Assembly (NCBI GenBank): GCA_902790215.1 | Contig: CADAQX010000018.1 | Coordinates: 871 to 40,731 of the forward strand | DNA length: 39,861 nt | Source of the DNA: an uncultured Bacteroidota bacterium | Lineage (GTDB): Bacteria > Bacteroidota > Bacteroidia > Bacteroidales > P3 | Direction of reading: 5' to 3' | The notes under the pieces: model-generated | Seen by the model: the letters and a program-made list of their open reading frames with translations, nothing else | What the model was told of the DNA's origin: nothing | Databases searched by the model: none | In this document: positions 1-8,898 of the stretch, one piece after another | Numbering within the stretch: position 1 is the first letter of the stretch | How the letters are laid out: the number at the start of each line of letters is the position of its first letter | Position numbers and translations under genes: made by a program

Positions 1-132
1 ATAGAGATGTCAGACTACATCATGGTACTGGGCATATTCCTATCCGGTGGTGATACCTCGAAATACGCCCATCGCTATAAGATTCGAGACAGCGTATCCC
101 CGGTACCTTATAAATCTTTCGACCGCTCATGA
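1..132 (+). CDS. Possible C-terminal end of a protein, truncated by the window edge
   Basis: Frame 1 is open from the first base and stops at a TGA at 130-132, giving 43 residues ending in Lys-Ser-Phe-Asp-Arg-Ser. The mixed composition looks protein-like, but the piece is too short to assign to a family. A gene here would run on the plus strand toward the minus-strand NAD kinase, so the two would converge across 133-534. It may also be chance. Confidence 0.35.
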   Translation: MEMSDYIMVLGIFLSGGDTSKYAHRYKIRDSVSPVPYKSFDRS

Positions 133-534
133 TTGCAAATCCAGCCCAACGGCACGATACTGAACAACCCCAAAGTCAGCCCTACGTCGCGGTATCGAAC
201 ATCCGCCACGACGGATTGCGGTTTACGAATCCTCCCCAAAAATAATCAAACAAAAACTGAGCAACAATCAGTTGCATTTTCGCAAAAAAAGCCTCAAACC
301 ACCCTCCATCAACAGAAAACACAGCCCCAAAAGCCAATTTCCCCCATAATCCCGACAACCCCGACAAGGTTATCTCCGCTTTCCGCGCTACACCTGCTAC
401 AGTGCTACAGTTCCCGACCACCCTCTATCCTGCGTGTCGGAGACACGCCACCTCGCGCAAAAAGAATGTCAACCATATCAGGGAAAGACAAATGACCTGT
501 TTTTTTGACGGGCAAGATGCCCGTGGTCCAGAGC
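133..534. other. Intergenic region with two small perfect hairpins
   Basis: I see no convincing gene. The 120-codon open frame on the plus strand is Pro/Thr/Gln-rich low complexity with no family resemblance. Two compact palindromes are present. One is at 432-448, with arms GCGTGTC and GACACGC around GGA. The other is at 508-524, with arms ACGGGC and GCCCGT around AAGAT. The T-run beside the second lies on its 5' side on the plus strand, so neither reading direction gives a canonical intrinsic terminator. They look like short dispersed intergenic repeats. Confidence 0.5.
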
Positions 535-1338
535 CTATACTCCCCAGCCGAGTTTCTGGTGAATGGCGGTGAAGAAACTTTGGTTGCCAAGGCGGACAAG
601 GCGTACTTTGAAGTCTTCGCGGCTCAGCCGTATTTCGGCGCCATAGGGCAGGTGCTTGCGGCGCGAGTCCATGCCGAGGCTGAACTGCTGCGGTGAGGGG
701 TGTGTGACCAACCGCAACAAGGCGGTGTCGGGCACGATGATGGGGCGCAGAGTGAGGTTGTGCACTCCGATGGGAGTGATGACAAAGCAGCCGCTGTCGG
801 GCGTTAGGATGGGGCCACCGCAGCTGAGTGAATAGGCGGTGGAGCCTGTGGGAGTAGCGACTATAAGACCGTCACCGGCGTAGTTGGCCACGAAGTCGTC
901 GCCGACAAAGAGGTCGGTACGCAGCAGGGGTGCATCGTCGAAACGGTGGAGGCTCACCTCATTGAGGGCGAAGGTGGCGAGAGTGTCGGCGTTGTGGTGT
1001 GCCTCGACATGGAGGAGGGTGCGGGGTTCGAGGGTGTAGCGCTGGGCAAGGAGGTCGGCAGCGAGGGTGTCGAGGTTGTCGCGCCCGGTGGTGGTGAGGA
1101 ATCCGAGGTGGCCGAAATTGACTCCGAGCACGGGGATGTCGCGGCTACCGATGAGGTGGACGGAGCTGAGAAGGGTGCCGTCGCCCCCGATGGAGAAGAG
1201 GAAATCGTAGGGGCGGTCGGGCAGCGAGCCGGTGACGATGTCGGTGTCGATGCCGTTTTTGTTCAAGATACCCACGAGACGGTCTATCTGCTGGCGCGAG
1301 TCGTCTTCGATATGGCGGATGTATAGGGCTATTAGCAT
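535..1338 (-). CDS. nadK: NAD kinase
   Basis: ATP-dependent phosphorylation of NAD to NADP in the cytosol. The 267-residue protein carries the diagnostic GGDGT motif (residues 51-55, catalytic Asp53), the GVNFGHLGFL block at 72-81, an Asn-Glu pair in the central LNEVSLHR block, and the ATPTGSTAYSLSCGGP segment that builds the NAD pocket. An in-frame extension to 1452 exists, but its 38 extra residues are basic, unlike the family, and would overlap the upstream gene; I therefore start at the Met followed by LIALYIRHIED. It lies 53 bp downstream of the T9SS cargo gene on the same strand and is probably the last gene of that run. Confidence 0.95.
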   Translation of the reverse strand: MLIALYIRHIEDDSRQQIDRLVGILNKNGIDTDIVTGSLPDRPYDFLFSIGGDGTLLSSVHLIGSRDIPVLGVNFGHLGFLTTTGRDNLDTLAADLLAQRYTLEPRTLLHVEAHHNADTLATFALNEVSLHRFDDAPLLRTDLFVGDDFVANYAGDGLIVATPTGSTAYSLSCGGPILTPDSGCFVITPIGVHNLTLRPIIVPDTALLRLVTHPSPQQFSLGMDSRRKHLPYGAEIRLSREDFKVRLVRLGNQSFFTAIHQKLGWGV

Positions 1339-1391
1339 TACTATTTGTTTTTTAAGCTTGTAGGATATATAGGGCTTATAGGTTTTATTCT

Positions 1392-2945
1392 TTATCGCAA
1401 GAGGAGGACGGTGCCGGTATAGGTTTTTGTGGTGCCGTCGGCGTGATGGCATCGAGCCTGATAGACGTAGGCTCCCTGCGGAAGGAGTTTGCCCGTGCGG
1501 GTGGTGCCGTCCCAGCAGTCGGAGAGCTGTGTGGTGGAAAAAATGCGCTCGCCCATGCGGTTGTAGATGTCGAGACGGTAGCCGTCGGCAAGGGGTGAGA
1601 CAAAGACGGGGCAGAAACGACCCACCTCGGGGTCGCCTCCGATGATGGTGTTGGGGAAATAAGCTGTGGGTTCGGACACTTCGGGCAGGGGAATCCGCAC
1701 GGTGTCGGACGAGACGGTGCGCTGGTCGCAGAGGTCGGGGACGTCGAGACGATAGACATAGGCGCGGGCGGTACGCTGGATGTCGCTGTCGGTGTAGGAG
1801 AAGAACTGCTGCGGCGTGGGCGCAAGGCTTCTTGTGAGTTCGGCAATCTGCACAAAGGGCGAGGGAGGGTTGTCGTTGCCTTTTACGGTGCGGCGCATGA
1901 GGCGGCAGTCGGCTCCCTGGAACTCGGGGTCAACCTCGAAGTCGAGTATTATGGCCGGTGCTGTTTCGTCGTATTCGGCAGCGGTGATGCGGACATACTC
2001 GGCGGCGGCGGATTGGTCGAAGCGGAAGGTGTGAACCCGTGAGTAGGCGATGAGACTGTCGTTGCGGGAGAAGACGGCAAGGTAGGCATGGACTTGGCGC
2101 ACGGCGAGGTCGGGGACATCGATGTCGAAGGCAAAGGGGCCGTTGGGGCCTGCGGTGTGGCATTGCCCTTCGGTGTCGCCGTCGATTTTATAGTGTATGT
2201 GGTAGGAACCTACGCTGTCGGGCATGTTGATGTAACGGTTCCACGAGCAGTGCAGCCGGCGGGAGCAGGGTTCGGCCGAGAGGTGCAGCACGGGGTTGTG
2301 GTAGTAGGGCGTGAGGGGGCTGGCTTGATAACAGCTGTCGAAGGCAAGGATGCGGAAGGAGAACTCGGCCTGTGCATTTTCGTCAAGGGTGAGGTCTTCG
2401 CGGCAGAGGTACTGGGTGTTGAGCCGTCCCCAGACGGTGTCGTAGTCGCGGCAGGGGGAGCCCATGCAGATGTAGTAGCCCATGACATCCGTGTCGGGGC
2501 TGGGTTCCCAGCTGAGGCGCACGCGGTTGAGGAGGGTATCGACGGTGCAGAGGCGCAGCGTGCAGGGAGCGGTGGGGATGTTGTCTTGATAGAAAAGACC
2601 TGCAGTGTCGGAGGGGATGGGTTGCGCTGCGGTGTCGCGGGCGAGGAGGCAGTAGCTTACGGTGTCGGCACAGATGACGCGGTGGAGGGTGTCGGTGTAG
2701 TGTGTGTCGGCAAGGGTGGCCAGGAGCGTGAAATCGGTTTGGTCGGGGAAACGACGATAGAGCTCATAGCTCTGGACATCAGGCAGACGGTTCCAGCACA
2801 AGTCGCCCACATGATGGCTCACCACAACGGCGCGAGTGAAACGAAGGGCGGCGGTGTCCTGCGCGGCGGCGGGCACGACAGCCGTTACCGCAGCGATGAG
2901 CAGCAGTAGATGATTTGCCGTAATATGTGCCTTGCGGGGGTTCAC
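1392..2945 (-). CDS. Secreted protein with a T9SS type B (gliding-motility-type) C-terminal domain
   Basis: The 517-residue protein begins with a Sec signal peptide: a basic start, a Leu/Ala-rich core at about residues 11-27, and an Ala-Ala-Ala-Gln cleavage region. The middle looks like fibronectin-III or Ig-like beta-sandwich modules, with recurring LSW and YRLD strands. The last ~85 residues match the type B sorting domain: YFPNT start, then YRLDIYNRMGERIF, DCWDGT, GKLLPQGAYVYQ and a final short strand. Such domains send proteins through the outer membrane via type IX secretion (family knowledge). The passenger's function is unknown. It sits 14 bp downstream of the ABC exporter, so it is probably co-transcribed with envelope genes. 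The coding strand is C-rich. Confidence 0.85.
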   Translation of the reverse strand: MNPRKAHITANHLLLLIAAVTAVVPAAAQDTAALRFTRAVVVSHHVGDLCWNRLPDVQSYELYRRFPDQTDFTLLATLADTHYTDTLHRVICADTVSYCLLARDTAAQPIPSDTAGLFYQDNIPTAPCTLRLCTVDTLLNRVRLSWEPSPDTDVMGYYICMGSPCRDYDTVWGRLNTQYLCREDLTLDENAQAEFSFRILAFDSCYQASPLTPYYHNPVLHLSAEPCSRRLHCSWNRYINMPDSVGSYHIHYKIDGDTEGQCHTAGPNGPFAFDIDVPDLAVRQVHAYLAVFSRNDSLIAYSRVHTFRFDQSAAAEYVRITAAEYDETAPAIILDFEVDPEFQGADCRLMRRTVKGNDNPPSPFVQIAELTRSLAPTPQQFFSYTDSDIQRTARAYVYRLDVPDLCDQRTVSSDTVRIPLPEVSEPTAYFPNTIIGGDPEVGRFCPVFVSPLADGYRLDIYNRMGERIFSTTQLSDCWDGTTRTGKLLPQGAYVYQARCHHADGTTKTYTGTVLLLR

Positions 2946-2959
2946 TGGAGCGTTAATGT

Positions 2960-4765
2960 TTAAGTGAGTTTTTGCAACTGTACAAGCTGTTCGTAACGGC
3001 CGTGAAGGTTAATGAGCTGGTCGTGGGTGCCCGTTTCGACGATGCGTCCTTGCTCCAGCACCACGATAAGGTCAGCATGGCGCACGGTGGAAAGGCGATG
3101 GGCGATGACCAAGGCGGTGCGCCCGGAGAGGAGTGTGTCGAGGGCTTGCTGGACGAGGGCCTCGCTCTCGGTGTCGAGGGCACTGGTGGCTTCGTCGAAG
3201 ATGAGGATGTCGGGTTCGGAGAGGATGGCGCGGGCGATGCTGATGCGCTGGCGCTGCCCACCGCTGAGGAGGGCGCCTGAGTCGCCGATATAGGTGTCGT
3301 AGCCCTCGGGCAGTTGGAGGATGAAGTCGTGGGCATGCGCCGCACGGGCTGCTGCCTCAATCTGGGCATCGGTGGCGTGAGGCATACCATAGGCAATGTT
3401 GTTGCGGACGCTGTCGTTGAAGAGGAATGTGGTCTGTGCCACTACTCCGATATGCCGACGCAGCGAGGCGATGCGGTAGGACTGGATGGGCTGGCCGTCG
3501 AGGAGAATCTGGCCGGAAGTGGGCTCATAGAAACGCATGAGGAGGTCGGCCAATGTGGATTTGCCGGAGCCGGAACTGCCCACAAGCGCCACATTGGAGC
3601 CTTGGGGGATGACGAGATTGATATGGCTGAGCACATCGGTGCCGGGAGTGTAGGCAAAGCAGAGGTCGCGGAATTCAATCTGTTGGCTGAGTCCTTTGAA
3701 GTCGCTGGCTTCGGCGGGGTCGGCCACAGCCTCGGGTTCGTCGAGGAACTGCTGCAGCCTGTCAACACATGCGCGGCCTTTCTTCATCTGCGAGATAGCG
3801 GTGGTGAGCTCTTTGGCGGGCGGTATCATGAGCACGAACATCATGATGTAGGACACGAAGAGTTCGGGAGTGATGCCCGAGTCGCCGTTGATGACCATAT
3901 AGGAGCCGAAGAGGATGATGGCGATGACCACGCAGTTGCCCAGGAAGTCGCTCACCGGCGAGGAGAGATCGACGCGGCGCAGCACTCGTGTACGCAGGCG
4001 TGCATAGGCGGCGTCGGCTTTCTGGAAACGGCGGTTGGAGAAGTCGATGGCAGTGTAGGCTTTGATGACCTTGAGGCCAATGATGGTCTCTTCCATGAGC
4101 GACATGAGGAAGGAATTGCGTTCCTGCAGCTCGGTGGAGGCGCGACGAAGACGGTGGGTGATGCCCGATATGACAAAAGCCACCACAGGGAGCATTAGCA
4201 GCACAAAGAGCGTAAGCTTCACACTGATGTAGAAAAGCATGGCAGTGTAGAGCACGATGGCGGCAATGGCGGCAAAGAGCTGCTGAAAGGAGGCAAGGGT
4301 GCTTTCGTCGTACTCGGTCATATCGCCGGCAAAGCGCGAGAGGATGTCGCCACGACGGCTTTTGCTATAATAGGAGAGCGGCAGGCGCATGGCCTTGCGG
4401 TAGAGCTGTCCCCGGATGTCGCGGACGATGTTGCAGCGCACCACAGCCATCTGGACAACGGAGAGGTAACCGAAAACATTCTTGAGGGAGTAGAGCCCCA
4501 GAAGAATGATGGAGAAATAGACCAATGCGTGTTTGGGGCCAAAGGAGATGAGCCACACATAGAGCTGCTGCAACCCCTGGCTGAGAAGGCTGGCGTCGGA
4601 GGCAGGAACCGCCGAAGAGGTCACATCCGTCGGGAAAAGTATCTTGAGGAAGTCGGCCACAGAAAGGGCTGTAGCCATAGTGAATATCACCGAGAGCAGC
4701 ATGAAAAAGCCATACGCCGCAAGGCGTATGGCGTATGGCTTCATGTGTTGTAAGGTGAATGACAT
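2960..4765 (-). CDS. ABC exporter, fused permease and ATPase (MsbA-like)
   Basis: This 601-residue half-transporter has an N-terminal membrane domain with about six helices (residues 12-315) and a C-terminal nucleotide-binding domain. The latter has Walker A GSSGSGKS at 396-403, Q-loop Gln444, signature LSGGQ at 500-504, Walker B ILIFDE at 520-525 with Glu525, and switch His556. The architecture is that of the MsbA/lipid-flippase and multidrug exporter group. In this envelope gene context (murA nearby) lipid A core export is a reasonable guess, but a drug exporter cannot be excluded. It starts 8 bp after purB. Met8 is an alternative start. Codons 12-19 contain a perfect 10-bp inverted repeat. 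Confidence 0.9.
   Translation of the reverse strand: MSFTLQHMKPYAIRLAAYGFFMLLSVIFTMATALSVADFLKILFPTDVTSSAVPASDASLLSQGLQQLYVWLISFGPKHALVYFSIILLGLYSLKNVFGYLSVVQMAVVRCNIVRDIRGQLYRKAMRLPLSYYSKSRRGDILSRFAGDMTEYDESTLASFQQLFAAIAAIVLYTAMLFYISVKLTLFVLLMLPVVAFVISGITHRLRRASTELQERNSFLMSLMEETIIGLKVIKAYTAIDFSNRRFQKADAAYARLRTRVLRRVDLSSPVSDFLGNCVVIAIILFGSYMVINGDSGITPELFVSYIMMFVLMIPPAKELTTAISQMKKGRACVDRLQQFLDEPEAVADPAEASDFKGLSQQIEFRDLCFAYTPGTDVLSHINLVIPQGSNVALVGSSGSGKSTLADLLMRFYEPTSGQILLDGQPIQSYRIASLRRHIGVVAQTTFLFNDSVRNNIAYGMPHATDAQIEAAARAAHAHDFILQLPEGYDTYIGDSGALLSGGQRQRISIARAILSEPDILIFDEATSALDTESEALVQQALDTLLSGRTALVIAHRLSTVRHADLIVVLEQGRIVETGTHDQLINLHGRYEQLVQLQKLT
4709..4732 (-). repeat. Perfect 10-bp hairpin inside the start of the ABC exporter gene
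   Basis: The arms GCCATACGCC and GGCGTATGGC surround a 4-nt loop, falling in codons 12-19. The neighbouring bases repeat part of the arm. In the mRNA this would fold about 33 nt after the start codon. It may be only codon coincidence in an Ala/Tyr/Arg stretch. Confidence 0.6.
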
Positions 4766-4773
4766 TGGGGTAT

Positions 4774-6126
4774 TTATAGAGTGTATCCCAAATAGTTGTG
4801 AGGAGTGATGTGGCGGATGCGCTCCTTGACGGAGTCATCTACATTGAGAGTCTCCACAAAGTCGGCAATGGTCTGTGCCGTCACTTTCTGGTTGGTGCGG
4901 GTAAGCTGCTTGAGTGCCTCATAAGGGTTGGGGTATCCCACCGAACGGAGAATGGTCTGGATGGCTTCGGCCACAACTGCCCAGTTGTTTTCCAAGTCGT
5001 TGTAGATGGCTTGCTCATTGAGAAGGAGTTTGCCAATACCCTTTTCCAAGGAGGCGAGGGAGATGAGCGTGTGGGCAATGGGCACACCGATGTTGCGGGT
5101 GACGGTGGAGTCGGTGAGGTCGCGCTGGAGCCGCGATACGGGGAGCTTGTGGCTCAGATGCTCGAAGATGGCGTTAGCCAATCCCAGATTACCCTCGGCA
5201 TTCTCGAAGTCGATGGGGTTGACCTTGTGCGGCATAGCCGAAGAACCCACCTCGCCTGCCTTAATCTTCTGCTTGAAGTACTCCATCGAGACATACGTCC
5301 AGATGTCGCGGCAGAAGTCGATGAGGATTACATTCAGCCGCTTGCAGTTGTCGAAGTAGGCGGCCATGTTGTCGTAGTTCTCAATCTGGGTGGTGAACTG
5401 CTGGCGCTCCAAGCCCAAATGCTCAGCCACAAAGCGATTGCCGAAACCGCACCAATCCACCTCGGGATAAGCGGCCAGATGGGCATTGAAATTGCCTGTG
5501 GCACCGCCGAACTTGGCCGAGAAAGGTATCTGCCCGAAGTAATCCATTTGACGACGCAGACGGTAGGCGAAAACCATCATCTCTTTGCCCAACGACGTGG
5601 GCGACGCGGGCTGACCGTGGGTGTGGGCCAGCATGGGGATGTCCTTCCACTCCTGTGCCCGTTCCTCGATGAGCGAGAGAATTGCCTCGTAGCGCGGCAA
5701 CAGCACTTGCTCGTGGCACTCTTTGATGGACAACGGTACCGAGGTGTTGTTGATATCCTGCGAGGTGAGGCCGAAATGGATAAACTCCTTGTAGGCTTCA
5801 AGACCCAAGGTGTCAAAGCGGCGCTTGATGAAATACTCCACTGCTTTGACATCGTGGTTGGTGGTCTTCTCTATCTCTTTCACCTCGAGGGCATCGTCGT
5901 CGGTAAAGTTCTGATAAATTGCACGGAGGTCGTTCTGCAATTCCGGACGCTGGGCAAAGAGTTTCTGCAGCGGAAGCTGGGGTACCTGCCCCAGGGCAAT
6001 GAAATATTCTATCTCTACACGGACACGATAGCGAATCAATGCACCCTCGGAAAAGTAAGAGGCAAGCGCATCGACCTTCGAGCGATAGCGGCCGTCAATG
6101 GGGGAAATGGCGTTGAGACTGTTCAT
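4774..6126 (-). CDS. purB: Adenylosuccinate lyase
   Basis: Cleaves SAICAR to AICAR and adenylosuccinate to AMP in purine synthesis. At 450 residues it has the usual bacterial length. The fumarase/aspartase-superfamily signature GSSAMPHKVNP is at 294-304, with the catalytic Ser in the flexible loop. The general-acid region reads LAHTHGQPASPTSLG around His168-His170, and the N-terminal SPIDGRYR block is typical of the E. coli-type enzyme. The start is fixed by MNSLNAISPIDGRY. It begins 1 bp after the stop of the PHP phosphatase gene and is followed 8 bp later by the ABC exporter, implying one transcript. Confidence 0.97.
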   Translation of the reverse strand: MNSLNAISPIDGRYRSKVDALASYFSEGALIRYRVRVEIEYFIALGQVPQLPLQKLFAQRPELQNDLRAIYQNFTDDDALEVKEIEKTTNHDVKAVEYFIKRRFDTLGLEAYKEFIHFGLTSQDINNTSVPLSIKECHEQVLLPRYEAILSLIEERAQEWKDIPMLAHTHGQPASPTSLGKEMMVFAYRLRRQMDYFGQIPFSAKFGGATGNFNAHLAAYPEVDWCGFGNRFVAEHLGLERQQFTTQIENYDNMAAYFDNCKRLNVILIDFCRDIWTYVSMEYFKQKIKAGEVGSSAMPHKVNPIDFENAEGNLGLANAIFEHLSHKLPVSRLQRDLTDSTVTRNIGVPIAHTLISLASLEKGIGKLLLNEQAIYNDLENNWAVVAEAIQTILRSVGYPNPYEALKQLTRTNQKVTAQTIADFVETLNVDDSVKERIRHITPHNYLGYTL

Positions 6127-6127
6127 A

Positions 6128-6907
6128 CTAAAGCTTTTTGGTTTTCAACGGCTCAGGGTCGTTAACATGACTGTTGAGGAACTTGTGTTTCTCCATCAAC
6201 TTGATAATCTTACGGTCGTGTGTGGCATCGATAAGTGCCTGAGCATAGAGCGTGTTGTGCATGTCGGTGCCCATAAACTCCACCCAACCCTTCTCAATCA
6301 TCTCGAAAGCTTTGCGCTTGGGGCTTTCGCCATAGAATCCGGACAACGAAAGGATATTGACTTGGAAATTAATACCCATATCCTTCAGGTGTTGGAGTTT
6401 CGACGAAGTACCGCTATAGTAGGGGTAACGCTCGGGATGGGCAAGGATAATCTCGTAATTCTTCATCTGCAGGTCGAACATCACCTGGTCGAGACCAATG
6501 ACTTGCTGGTGGAGCGAGAACTCCACAAGTACATATTTCCCGCCTACCAGCAGGAAACGGTTGTTCTCGATGCGGGCCGGGAAACCGGTATCGACGCGGT
6601 ATTCTCCCGCAACGCCTGTGAGGTTGGGGATATTCTTCTGCTTAGCCGCAGCGATATCAATTTTGAGGGTATCAAACCTGTTCAGAATATCCGTTTCCTC
6701 GTTGGGAAAACGCGGATACTGGTAATGCGGCGTGCAGATGACATTCTCGAAACCTGCATCGCGCATCACCTGCAAACAAGCCAACGACTCTTCGTTGCTC
6801 TTAGAGCCGTCATCCACACCGGGCAGCAGATGGCAATGTATGTCCGTACCGAGAGGGGCAAACGTCGGTATGGCTGACTTGGGTCTGTGTTTTAAGAACT
6901 CAAACAT
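6128..6907 (-). CDS. PHP-family tyrosine-protein phosphatase (CpsB/CapC/YwqE-like)
   Basis: The 259-residue protein shows the metal-binding motifs of the PHP phosphatase family in order: Asp22-x-His24-x-His26 followed by LLPGVDDG, TPH at 59-61, GEY at 101-103, AHPER at 156-160 and GTDMHN at 213-218. Relatives use a metal cluster to dephosphorylate the tyrosine tails of BY-kinases that control capsule or exopolysaccharide polymerisation (family knowledge). No BY-kinase gene is in this window, so the partner must be elsewhere. It lies 22 bp after murA and 1 bp before purB, within the minus-strand envelope/purine run. Confidence 0.88.
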   Translation of the reverse strand: MFEFLKHRPKSAIPTFAPLGTDIHCHLLPGVDDGSKSNEESLACLQVMRDAGFENVICTPHYQYPRFPNEETDILNRFDTLKIDIAAAKQKNIPNLTGVAGEYRVDTGFPARIENNRFLLVGGKYVLVEFSLHQQVIGLDQVMFDLQMKNYEIILAHPERYPYYSGTSSKLQHLKDMGINFQVNILSLSGFYGESPKRKAFEMIEKGWVEFMGTDMHNTLYAQALIDATHDRKIIKLMEKHKFLNSHVNDPEPLKTKKL

Positions 6908-6929
6908 ATATCTTATCTTTAATTACTGT

Positions 6930-8255
6930 TTAATCAATTCGTTTTATCTCGGCACCCAGCAACCGCAGACGTTCGTCAATGTGCTGGTAACCGCGGTCAA
7001 TCTGCTCAATATTGTCAATACGGCTTTTGCCGTCGGCCGACAAAGCAGCGATAAGCAAAGCCACACCCGCACGAATATCGGGCGACGACATACGCACACC
7101 GCGCAGTCGATGCTGCTGGTCAAGGCCGATAACCGTAGCACGGTGTGGGTCGCACAGGATAATCTGTGCACCCATGTCGATAAGCTTATCCACAAAGAAC
7201 AAACGGCTCTCGAACATCTTTTGGTGTATCAACACACTGCCGCGTGCCTGAATGGCCACCACAAGGGCGATACTAATCAAGTCGGGCGTGAAGCCAGGCC
7301 ACGGGGCATCGGCAACAGTCATGATGGAACCGTCCATAAAACGCTCAATCTCGTAATGGTCCTGAGCAGGGATGAACAGGTCATCGCCTTTCTGCCACAC
7401 CTCAATACCGAGACGACGGAAAACCTTGGGGATAAGCCCCAGATGCTCCATTCCCACATTGGGAATGGTGATATCGCTCTGCGTCATTGCCGCCATGCCG
7501 ATGAAAGAGCCCACCTCAATCATGTCGGGCAGCAGCCGGTGGGTGCAGCCATGCAGTTCTTTCACTCCGTGGATGGTAAGCAGATTCGAACCCACACCGG
7601 TGATATCGGCACCCATGGTATTGAGCATCTTGCAAAGCTGATAGACATAGGGCTCACAGGCGGCATTCATAATGGTGGTGGTGCCCTCGGCCATCACGGC
7701 AGCCATGATAATATTGGCCGTGCCGGTAACCGAAGCTTCGTCAAGCAGCATATAGCAGCCCTGCAACCGTTCAGCATCCACTTTATAGCCTCCCCTGCGG
7801 TAATTGACTGTTGCACCCAGTTTCTCCATACCGAGAAAATGCGTGTCAAGACGGCGGCGGCCTATCTTGTCGCCCCCCGGCTGAGGCACCACAGCGCGTC
7901 CATAGCGCGAAAGCAGTGGACCTACAACCATAATGGAGCCGCGCAAAGCGGCAGCCTGCTGGGCAAATTCCGCGCTCTCCAACACGTCAAGGTTCACCTC
8001 ATCCGCCTGAAACTCGTAGCTGCGACCCTCTGTGAGCAAGGCACTGTCGTCGTTTAGCCGGCGTACCTTCACGCCCAAAAGCTGCAACAGACTGATAAGC
8101 TTGTTGACATCGCGGATGTCGGGGATATTCTCTATCGTCACCCTGTCACTCGTAAGCAACACAGCGCATATCACCTGCAGTGCCTCGTTCTTGGCACCCT
8201 GCGGGTGAATGGTTCCATGGAGCTTATGCCCACCTACTATTTCAAAAGATGACAT
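6930..8255 (-). CDS. murA: UDP-N-acetylglucosamine 1-carboxyvinyltransferase
   Basis: Catalyses the first committed step of peptidoglycan synthesis, transferring enolpyruvate from PEP to UDP-GlcNAc. It has 441 residues, slightly longer than the usual ~420. The substrate-binding Lys22-Asn23 pair (GAKNEALQ) and the LRGSIMVVGPLLSRYG loop are present. The catalytic-loop position, Cys115 in E. coli within GGCAIG, reads GGDKIG here, with Asp129. Asp at this site is known to keep activity while abolishing covalent inactivation by fosfomycin. It lies 3 bp after DUF4290 and 22 bp before the PHP phosphatase. Confidence 0.96.
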   Translation of the reverse strand: MSSFEIVGGHKLHGTIHPQGAKNEALQVICAVLLTSDRVTIENIPDIRDVNKLISLLQLLGVKVRRLNDDSALLTEGRSYEFQADEVNLDVLESAEFAQQAAALRGSIMVVGPLLSRYGRAVVPQPGGDKIGRRRLDTHFLGMEKLGATVNYRRGGYKVDAERLQGCYMLLDEASVTGTANIIMAAVMAEGTTTIMNAACEPYVYQLCKMLNTMGADITGVGSNLLTIHGVKELHGCTHRLLPDMIEVGSFIGMAAMTQSDITIPNVGMEHLGLIPKVFRRLGIEVWQKGDDLFIPAQDHYEIERFMDGSIMTVADAPWPGFTPDLISIALVVAIQARGSVLIHQKMFESRLFFVDKLIDMGAQIILCDPHRATVIGLDQQHRLRGVRMSSPDIRAGVALLIAALSADGKSRIDNIEQIDRGYQHIDERLRLLGAEIKRID

Positions 8256-8258
8256 ATT

Positions 8259-8873
8259 CTATTTTTTCTTCTTTTTCTTCTTTTTATGAGTACCGTTGGC
8301 CCTGCGTTCCTCGTCGGTGCCTTTCAGGTATTCACGGAAATCTTTGAACTGGAAATCCTCCGGCAGTTGAAGCTTGTTGTCCGACAATTCCTCTATCTGC
8401 TGGGTGATAACCCCGTCCTCCACCGTGTCGCTGTTCCACAGCAGGTAGTCGCGTTTCATGGCATGAGCCATCAGCGACACAAGCTCGTCGCGCTCTTCAC
8501 CTTCTGGATACTCGGCCACACGTCTGATCATCTTCTCCATAATGGCGCCGTAATGGCGGTACTGTATCTTTTCCTGTCCGTATTTCAGTGCATGTGGGGT
8601 GAACTCGACGGTCTCCTCACGCGAAATCTCGTAAGGCACATCCACGTCCAGCTCCCAGTCTGCCAGAATCATCAAGTGTACCCAGAATTTACGCTTATAA
8701 TCCTCTCCCCCTTTGGCGTCGGGACTGTTCTGCGCCATGATGTCAACTATGGCCGACGCCATCTGGTTCCGCTTCTCGCGGTCCTCTACGGTTTTGGTAT
8801 ACTGGATAAGCTTGTATATATTACGTCCGTAATCGTTAATCTTCAGTTTTGTTCGTTGTGTGTTGTATTCCAT
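8259..8873 (-). CDS. DUF4290 family protein
   Basis: The 204-residue soluble protein starts MEYNTQRTKLKINDYGRNIYKLI, the form I recognise for DUF4290, a conserved Bacteroidota family of unknown function usually encoded next to murA. The body is largely helical and charged, with no catalytic motif I can name. The C-terminus is a run of eight Lys, encoded by an A-rich run close to the stop, which could contact nucleic acid or be unstructured. The stop is 3 bp from the murA start, so translation of the two is probably coupled. Confidence 0.88.
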   Translation of the reverse strand: MEYNTQRTKLKINDYGRNIYKLIQYTKTVEDREKRNQMASAIVDIMAQNSPDAKGGEDYKRKFWVHLMILADWELDVDVPYEISREETVEFTPHALKYGQEKIQYRHYGAIMEKMIRRVAEYPEGEERDELVSLMAHAMKRDYLLWNSDTVEDGVITQQIEELSDNKLQLPEDFQFKDFREYLKGTDEERRANGTHKKKKKKKK

Positions 8874-8898
8874 TCTTATATCTTAAGTCTTACGATGT

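Noticed and set aside
133-495. 120-codon open frame on the plus strand near the left edge
   Set aside because: Low-complexity Pro/Thr/Gln content with no recognisable domain; it spans a small hairpin repeat.
508-524. Hairpin downstream of nadK as an intrinsic terminator
   Set aside because: The minus-strand transcript would meet an A-run, not a T-run, after the stem.
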